DNA from: Isoetes taiwanensis
Taxonomy: Eukaryota > Streptophyta > Lycopodiopsida > Isoetales > Isoetaceae
Assembly: GCA_021234155.1 (NCBI GenBank)
Contig: JAJEKV010000082.1
Coordinates: 2,043,377-2,107,376, forward strand
Direction of reading: 5' to 3'
Length of the DNA stretch: 64,000 nucleotides
Below the pieces are notes generated by a model. That model was given only the letters and a program-made list of their open reading frames with translations, ran no database searches and was not told the origin of the DNA. Below are positions 57,960-64,000 of the stretch, piece by piece. Position 1 is the stretch's first letter; each line of letters opens with the position of its first letter. Made by a program: the position numbers and the translations under genes.

Positions 57960-59746
57960 TTGTAAGGAAGAAATTACGTGCGAACACAAAAATGTAACTG
58001 CCTTATATAGGAAGGATAACACCTTATTGTATTACAGCTTTACATGTAGTGGCATTCATAATCACTAGTGAATAATGTAGCTTTACATGTATTGATTTAT
58101 CTGATAAATCATCAAATACTTTCCATTTATAATTTGACGTGGCATGGGTTTTGCAATCAACATCCTACACTTTGGGGCCAAGGAATCGAACCTCAGATCA
58201 ACCATACCCCATAAGTGACATGAACCCTTCATGCGAAGGGACTATTCCCCCCTTTTATACATTAGCTAATGATACTAGGAAGCACGTAGTGGAGCTTTTG
58301 CTCCTTGAATGGCAAACATTAGCAGCCAAACCTTCAAAACTGAAGGCATTCCATTGTGCGGCTTCAATATTCTATGATAAGGTCTATGACAAGCACTCAT
58401 CAATAGCACTAGTATATGCAGAAATCGATATGCATTAGTTGCTTAGAAGTCCTTCCTTGAATCACCTTTTTTCTACACAGCCGTAGGATCATCACCATTT
58501 GTCTGTGATGCTCCATTTTCGAGAACCAATAGGGGATAAACTTCTTCTTTGTCTCGAAGGCCCAAAAGAACACTCTACTCGAGCTCATTAATCAAGTATA
58601 GTTTTACATGCTACAGTTATGTGCGTGCTATTTTTTGCTTACCAAATAATGTGTCAACAAAATATGTACTCACTCTTGTTGTTAAAACGAGCCAAGGAAA
58701 GACTCCAACCTGCATAATATGCCAACAAATAATGGACATAATCCATGAAGTGCCCATATCGAGTAGTTGTGCATGCCATACCTTTACAAGCGTGCTCCCT
58801 CCTTCGGATTTACTTTGGCCAAGACAACGCCTTATCTGACAACCATCATATACCATGTAGCTCATCATGTAAGAAGAAGTAGAAAATAACCTAATACAGA
58901 CTAATAACCGACTAAATGTCTTAAGAACTAAGGAGCTCTATTTGTCCAGGTCATGGATGTTTATGTCAACACCAGTCACTACCTATATTGTTCTAGAAGT
59001 AAACCTTATCATAAATAGCAGTCTCCAAAGAAAGAAACAGGAAACACATAATTGAAATTGCCTTCTCATGCATAACAGTCTTCAGAGAAACAAATACGAA
59101 ACACATAATTGAGTTACCGAAGGGTCGAACTAGTAGAGGTGGCAATGATGTCATTGTGGTGTTCCAAAACCACAAAGTAATAAGGATGTAAACACTAACC
59201 TGCAATACAAAGACACTAACTTTTACACTGCTCAATCCTGAAGTAGGCCGCCAAACCTTCAGCCCATTATTAGCATTTAGGAAAAGAGAAGATTTAAGCA
59301 CTTTTAAAAGTGTTGGGTAAGTAGCCAACAATGAGGCCCGCTGCCTGGTGGAGAGATGTGAAGCAGTATTTTTCCTCCCTGTGAAGACACATATCGAAAT
59401 GGCATAAACATATCTTTGCTAAAAAAATGCATACCAAACATATAGAGAAATAAATATGCAGGACATGGTATTAAGAGCATAGCCATCCCATATACATGGA
59501 CGCAAATGGAAAAGAACCATAAAATGCTAATTCTATTCCTGACAATACCCTGATGATAAACAAACTAGAGAAATAAATATGCACAACGGGGAAGCCGTCT
59601 CAGATACACAATGCAAAATGGAAAAGAACGAAAAAATGCTGACTCCATTCATACAATACCCCAATGATCAATCATTTGATACTTCCAAACGTAAAACACT
59701 TATTTCGAAGACTGTACCAGCACAATTAGTAGTATTACCTGGAGCT
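57960..59746. other. CACTA-like interior without a recognised gene
   Basis: An open frame at 58139-58438 has LEWQTLAAKPSKLKAFHCA and more, but no known family. Other frames are short. Nothing else supported. Confidence 0.35.
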
Positions 59747-60250
59747 TTAGAGAGATGACTTCGCTAGGCTTAGGCCTTCTATTACACATACATATGAATA
59801 CAGTGCCATACCAACAACAGCAACTCCAATTCCAAAAACGTTCCTCCAGCTGAAAGGATTTCTCAGGAGAACGTATCCAAAAGCAAGAACAAGGCATGTC
59901 GTTAAATGGCCAAGGACTTGATATGTAACTGGTGATGTCTTGCCAATGACAAGAAAGGTACTGAAGTTGACTGACACAGATATCAAGCAAGATAGGATGA
60001 TAAAAAACTTCAAGACGGCCATCTTCAATAAGCAAATGCAAACCCGGAAGAAAAAACATAAAACAAATAACAGAACCAACCAACTTACCAGGACTTTGAA
60101 TGTGTATCGAAAAGCAAATACATTTTGGTGGGTAAGAAGGCTGTCCATAAAAGGGCCCGTAAAAAACAGAATCATTGCTTGGTAAGGGAAAGACTGGTAC
60201 AGCAGCTATGTTGATGAGACCTTGAATCTCTTTTGGATGGTGTTCGTCAT
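59747..60250 (-). pseudogene. UDP-sugar transporter (URGT/UXT-type, TPT family), C-terminal exons with a stop
   Basis: Golgi nucleotide-sugar antiporters of the DMT/TPT superfamily. Exon 60089-60250 encodes MTNTIQKRFKVSST, a TAG, then LLYQSFPYQAMILFFTGPF and LLTHQNVFAFRYTFKVL. Exon 59747-60007 encodes FFIILSCLISVSVNFSTFLV, IGKTSPVTYQVLGHLTTCLV and LAFGYVLLRNPFSWRNV, GVAVVGMALYSYVC. The KTSPVTYQVLGHLKTCLVL block is diagnostic. Splice sites between the exons are intact. The TAG replaces the Gln of SSTQLLYQ. The C-terminal tail is short and probably shifted. N-terminal exons are absent up to 60.95 kb; only a possible short exon (MGSMHVQ, near 60910-60935) is seen. A captured or decayed gene inside the CACTA-like element. 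Confidence 0.85.
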
Positions 60251-61028
60251 CTATGCATAATGCAGTAAAGGAAACTTGAGCATCTCTGTTTTGCCAACTT
60301 GAGCATCCTTCATCCTTATCTCGCTGTTACTCTTTCATCTCCTTGACGCCTTTTCTACCACTAAAGCATCCCTAAATCTTTCCCCGAAAAAATGAAATTT
60401 CCATTGAGAAGTGACATTTACCATCTCAGAGGTGTCCTTTGGTAAGATACTGCTAGTGTAAATCAAATGCTACCAGCACATAACTAACTCAGATAAATTA
60501 GAGCAAACACAAGCGACAAGGAGTAACTAAGGCTGAGTCACTAATCTTTTCAGCTAAAAGCACTGCACAAACCATGGCTCTTCGCCAAACGCATCTCTTG
60601 GGGCTTACAAGGTTCTGCACATGGCCACTGACACCAGTTAAAACTCAATCTCAAGCACATGGAGAAGGCATGGAGCAACTATACATTGAAAAAACAAAGT
60701 AAGAAAGCCACAATGGCCTACATTCATGCCCAAATGTGCATTCCGACTGGATAAAATGCTATGCACAATGCTCTGGAGGCCTTGATGAACAACAAAACGA
60801 TCTCGAATGCAAATAACAGAAATACGAAATAACGAATCAAAAAGCTTAATCGAGAATCTTTGTCCATGAAAATCTCATAGCAAGGGAGCAAAGACAGAGT
60901 ATGTTATACCTGGACGTGCATAGAACCCATGGCGAGTTCTTCTGGAGCGGACGGCGCTGGATTATGTGTCCTAATCTTGCCCTAACCTTTTACCGGCCGG
61001 TCTCAAATTTCCTTTCATTTTCTTTAAA
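60251..61028. other. Upstream side of the transporter pseudogene
   Basis: On the minus strand ATGGGTTCTATGCACGTCCA plus G is followed by GTATAAC near 60910-60935, which could be a small first exon. No middle exons of the transporter found. Confidence 0.35.
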
Positions 61029-61330
61029 AAAAATTATGCCATGAAAAATAACAAGTTCGGAACATGATAAAGTAGAAGATGTGTTTGTTGCATGCGATAG
61101 ATACATTTGCATGAAAAAATAACAAGTTTGAAACATGATACCTAGATAGATGTTTTGTTGCATGCGATGAAGATACATTTGCATGAAAAAAATAAGGAGT
61201 TCAAAACATGATACCTAGATAGAAGATAGGATTTGTTGCATGCGATAAAGAAAAAATAACAAGTTCGAAACATGATACCTAGATAGAAGATGTATTTGTT
61301 GAATGCGATAAAGATATATTTGCATGTTTG
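61029..61330. repeat. Tandem repeat, four copies of about 72 bp
   Basis: Units contain CATGAAAAAATAACAAGTTC, GAAACATGATACCTAGATAG and TTGTTGCATGCGATAAAGAT. Copies differ by small indels. It ends at CATGTTTGG. Confidence 0.9.
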
Positions 61331-63199
61331 GTAATTACTCACCATAGTAGTAATTTAATTGCCTCGCTAAACAAAATAAATATAGAACATTTACATGTTT
61401 CTTTATGCATGCCAAACAAAACAAATGCATGCATATGCATGTCAAATATTTAATATTTGTCTTATCTTATTACATATGGTACAACATTAATTTATAATTA
61501 CCACTTTACCGTGCAGGGAACAGGTAGTTCGCATTCCACAAGATAACGTCTTCCACGCACTTGTTCAAAGAGGCATCATCATGTGGATTCATTTCTTGAA
61601 AGTATTTGAAACCTAAATCAACTTCCTCATACTTTGCAATTACTGGGCAAAGTCGTCATTGATAAGATGATTGGCATGGATTGAAGCAAATCCATTCTCA
61701 TACAAACTATTGAGTCCGAACAAGAAGATCGAGCATGTGATTATTATTGTCTATTGTTGGTTCAATGCCATTTCCAAATACTTTTAGACTTTAAAAACTA
61801 GATTATCATGATTGTATGCAGAGGGAAGACAATATCATCTTGAAGCAATGCATAGCCATGCACTTTATACCATGCTCTTGCATATTCTTGAAGCAATGCA
61901 TAGCCATGCTGCCATCCTCATTCATTCCACATTATGTAATTGTTGTCCAAGGCACCAATGTACTACCTAGAACAAGATCCATGTAAAGTGCCCTTTGTGC
62001 AACCTCAATAGGTATTTATGTTTTTACCCGTCTTTAGCAGCAGAGTACACCATTGAGCTACATCTTCTCAAATAATTCTGATGCATGCCCCTCAAATACC
62101 TACAATAGGTGTGTGACATGAGATATTAAATTTACAAGGCATCTTAAGCTTCTAAATTAAGCCCTATTTTTGGCATATAAAGTGTTCCTCAAAGTAAGAC
62201 CATTTTCCACTATAGAAATGCATATTTGGTGGCATATATCCATGGCTCCCCATTTTCCACTATCTATCTAATGTATATTTGGTGGCACGTGTCTATAGCT
62301 CCCCATTTTCCACAATTTCTTAGATGGAACATAAGCTCGACAGTATCCGGATGGATATCAATGCTTCTAAATCAAATCTACAATCCACAGACACTGCAAT
62401 TATAGTGGTCCAATGATTAAAAATTTGTGAGTGACTGCTTGTGACTCTGAGAATGAATTTGAGATTTGTATCTCACGTTCATTTTTCTTAATACTTGACC
62501 TCTCAGAAGTCGCATCTTTTACCAAGACGCCTAGCAGAAATAGGGAGCAGTTCGAAAAGAATTGGTGCAGAGAAAAGGAATGCATTCCTAAATGTAGAGT
62601 CCATTCCTTCTCTTCTTCATTGGGAGAAAGAGATATTTTAGATCCAATAGCAAACTATCGATCTGTCTCTAAAAATCTTTACGCAATCTAAAACAAAAAC
62701 CTTGCAAATGTAACTTTCTTGCATATTCTCTTGAATAGCTAAGGCGGTACCTTTTCCTGGTTTTTGTTGCAAATTTGGCATATCTTCCACCCTTGGATGT
62801 TCTCGAGCTGCAAATGTATGTGGACCATTTTGCACATGCTTATCGGACTGCAAAACAAAACGCTTACCATTTTTTGCTGGTTTCCTTTGCCGAAAAGGAT
62901 TCTTGATGCACTAAACGCAAAGTTGGCTTATAATATTGCCATTGTTCTAGCTCAATTAAATTAATGCTCGGTTAGAGGGCGGGATGCGAAGGCATTTTTA
63001 TCAGAATCTTTTGATTTGCATGGTCGCACGATCAGAAGATTGGAAATCTAGCAGTACAAATAAAGCCACATCATATTTTATCACGTTAGCAGACACAAGG
63101 ATATGCTAAGAATCAAATAATGTTTCACCTCAGTTTAGGCAAGTCTGCTAAATTACTAAAGATTATATCTATAGTGGATTGATAACGGTTACTTATGAC
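61331..63199. other. CACTA-like interior without a recognised gene
   Basis: Small duplications: TTGAAGCAATGCATAGCCAT twice (about 61840 and 61890), and TATTTGGTGGCA..GCTCCCCATTTTCCAC twice (62224-62262, 62276-62313). No transposase motif found. Confidence 0.35.
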
Positions 63200-63740
63200 A
63201 ATTGTTTTTTGGATCCCTTAAATGAGTAACTAGTATGGATAGTTGCATCCTTTTAGGTAATATCTATGAATGATTACCCCAAGTAACTCTGTATTGAAAA
63301 CTATGCTACAAACTACAACCATTTTTTGTAACATACATTGTGATAATAGAAAACTAGCATAAATGACCATCATATCATTTAAATTGGTATGAAAAACCAC
63401 GTTATGGACTATTTCAACTTCTCCAAGCCATGTGACAATTGAAAACCAAGGTAAACAACCATTGGCATCTTTAAAGTGACGTTGACAACCATGTTATAAA
63501 CCATTGTCAATTTAATAAACTAGGCTACGCTAAAAAACCAACATGAATGACCACCACGATGCTAGAAACAATGTAAAAAACTAATAACGGTTCTAATAAA
63601 CCATGCTATAACAAAAAATCAACATGCATAACCATGTACTAGTTATGAAAACCACTATGTTATGTGGTTTTTATTAAGAATAAAATGTTTAGCATAAAAA
63701 ACCATATCCATAGTGGTTTTTCAGTGGTTTTTTATAGTGG
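63200..63740. repeat. Right subterminal repeats of the CACTA-like element
   Basis: Dense AACCATG, AAACCA, GACCACCA and GTGGTTTTT words, the mirror of the left end. The TIR follows to 63762. Confidence 0.7.
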
Positions 63741-63765
63741 TTAAATTTTTGGGTGCCTTGTGTAA

Positions 63766-64000
63766 GAATGTTGAAGCGAGGACGGGGAGCATAAAATCGC
63801 AACCTACGGAGTCGATGGTAGCGCTTTCTAATGACCATGTCTGCCTCCTGATACAAGACAACGAAAGGCCCTCATTATGAAGTCGACGGGCGGGCAAATT
63901 CAAATTTCAAAATCTGAGCGGGCACTTTTAAAATTGATGTGTGAGCTGGGATGGAAAAATTCAAATGTAAAATTTGAAAGAGGCAAGCGGATGGGCGGGA
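63766..64000. other. Host sequence right of the CACTA-like element
   Basis: A minus-strand frame with SLSCIRRQTWSLESATIDSV crosses it but is not recognised. Too short to judge. Confidence 0.3.

Larger units (their letters stand above)
55805..63762. mobile_element. CACTA/EnSpm-like element (7958 bp), non-autonomous, carrying genes
   Basis: The left end CACAAGGCAACCAAAATT and the right end (complement) CACAAGGCACCCAAAAATT are TIRs of about 28 bp. Both are flanked by TAA (55802-55804, 63763-63765), a 3-bp duplication. Inside both ends, 400-600 bp are full of short AAACCAT / ATGGTTT repeats, the subterminal-repeat layout of CACTA elements; 3-bp TWA duplications also occur in PIF/Harbinger, but that group lacks such subterminal arrays. 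No TNPD/TNPA-like transposase recognised. The interior holds a 43-bp palindrome, a small gene, a repeat array, a transporter pseudogene and a 72-bp tandem array. Confidence 0.65.

Noticed and set aside
57348-57960. CRISPR-like array
   Set aside because: Repeats are direct, of uneven spacing, with repeated rather than unique spacers, in a eukaryotic context without cas genes.
60930-60990. Plus-strand mini-frame starting MASSSGADGAG
   Set aside because: Fewer than 20 codons with no supporting exon; more likely the untranslated leader of the opposite-strand transporter.
1-64000. tRNA, rRNA or organelle insertions
   Set aside because: I found no cloverleaf with a GGTTCGAATCC-type T arm, no rRNA core motifs and no plastid or mitochondrial gene blocks on reading; a covariance-model scan would be decisive.

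Overview
This is nuclear DNA of a land plant. The genes have spliceosomal introns with GT..AG borders, and they include a plastid terminal oxidase with a transit peptide, a purple acid phosphatase, a class III peroxidase exon, a PPR fragment and a nucleotide-sugar transporter. About two thirds of the window is transposon-derived. The element mix and a ParB-methyltransferase-like gene make a seed-free plant (fern, lycophyte or bryophyte) plausible, but the sequence alone does not prove this. Only one large gene looks intact: PTOX on the minus strand (7056-9396, nine exons, 332 codons plus stop).

Layout. 1-4 kb: purple acid phosphatase 5' exons (minus) and a decayed DUF3741/TRM-like stretch (plus). 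4.7-5.7 kb: a 43-bp GC-rich palindrome and two nested MITEs. 7-9.4 kb: PTOX. 12-14 kb: PPR scrap and a LINE-type ORF1 without ORF2. 14-20 kb: gene-poor, with tandem repeats and two Helitron 3' ends. 20-23.6 kb: a broken multi-exon gene with a ParB-like domain followed by a circularly permuted (beta-class) DNA methyltransferase. Its introns and 5' side carry nine copies of a 14-bp palindrome seen nowhere else in the window. 24-30 kb: a Gypsy chromovirus wreck, a solo LTR, an inverted LTR relic and a class III peroxidase first exon. 30.6 kb: a perfect 53-nt foldback. 32.3-33.1 kb: a MULE-type element with about 120-bp TIRs, 9-bp TSD and the transposase zinc-knuckle relic. 33.9-52.2 kb: two minus-strand Gypsy chromoviruses (A and B). 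The LTR between them is split by a 7.3-kb Helitron that carries protein-kinase exons. 53.3-54.75 kb: a second full Helitron, mostly a 1.27-kb purine-only strand. 55.8-63.76 kb: a CACTA/EnSpm-like element with TIRs, TAA duplications and subterminal repeats. It contains a small complete-looking gene and a broken UDP-sugar transporter, but no recognisable transposase.

The genes do not form operons. What links the parts is nesting of mobile elements and capture of host exons. The best candidate for something undescribed is the ParB-methyltransferase gene together with its private palindrome family. Whether the palindromes are the target of that protein is inference. Second are the gene-carrying CACTA-like element and the 43-bp palindrome shared, inverted, between 4.76 and 56.4 kb.
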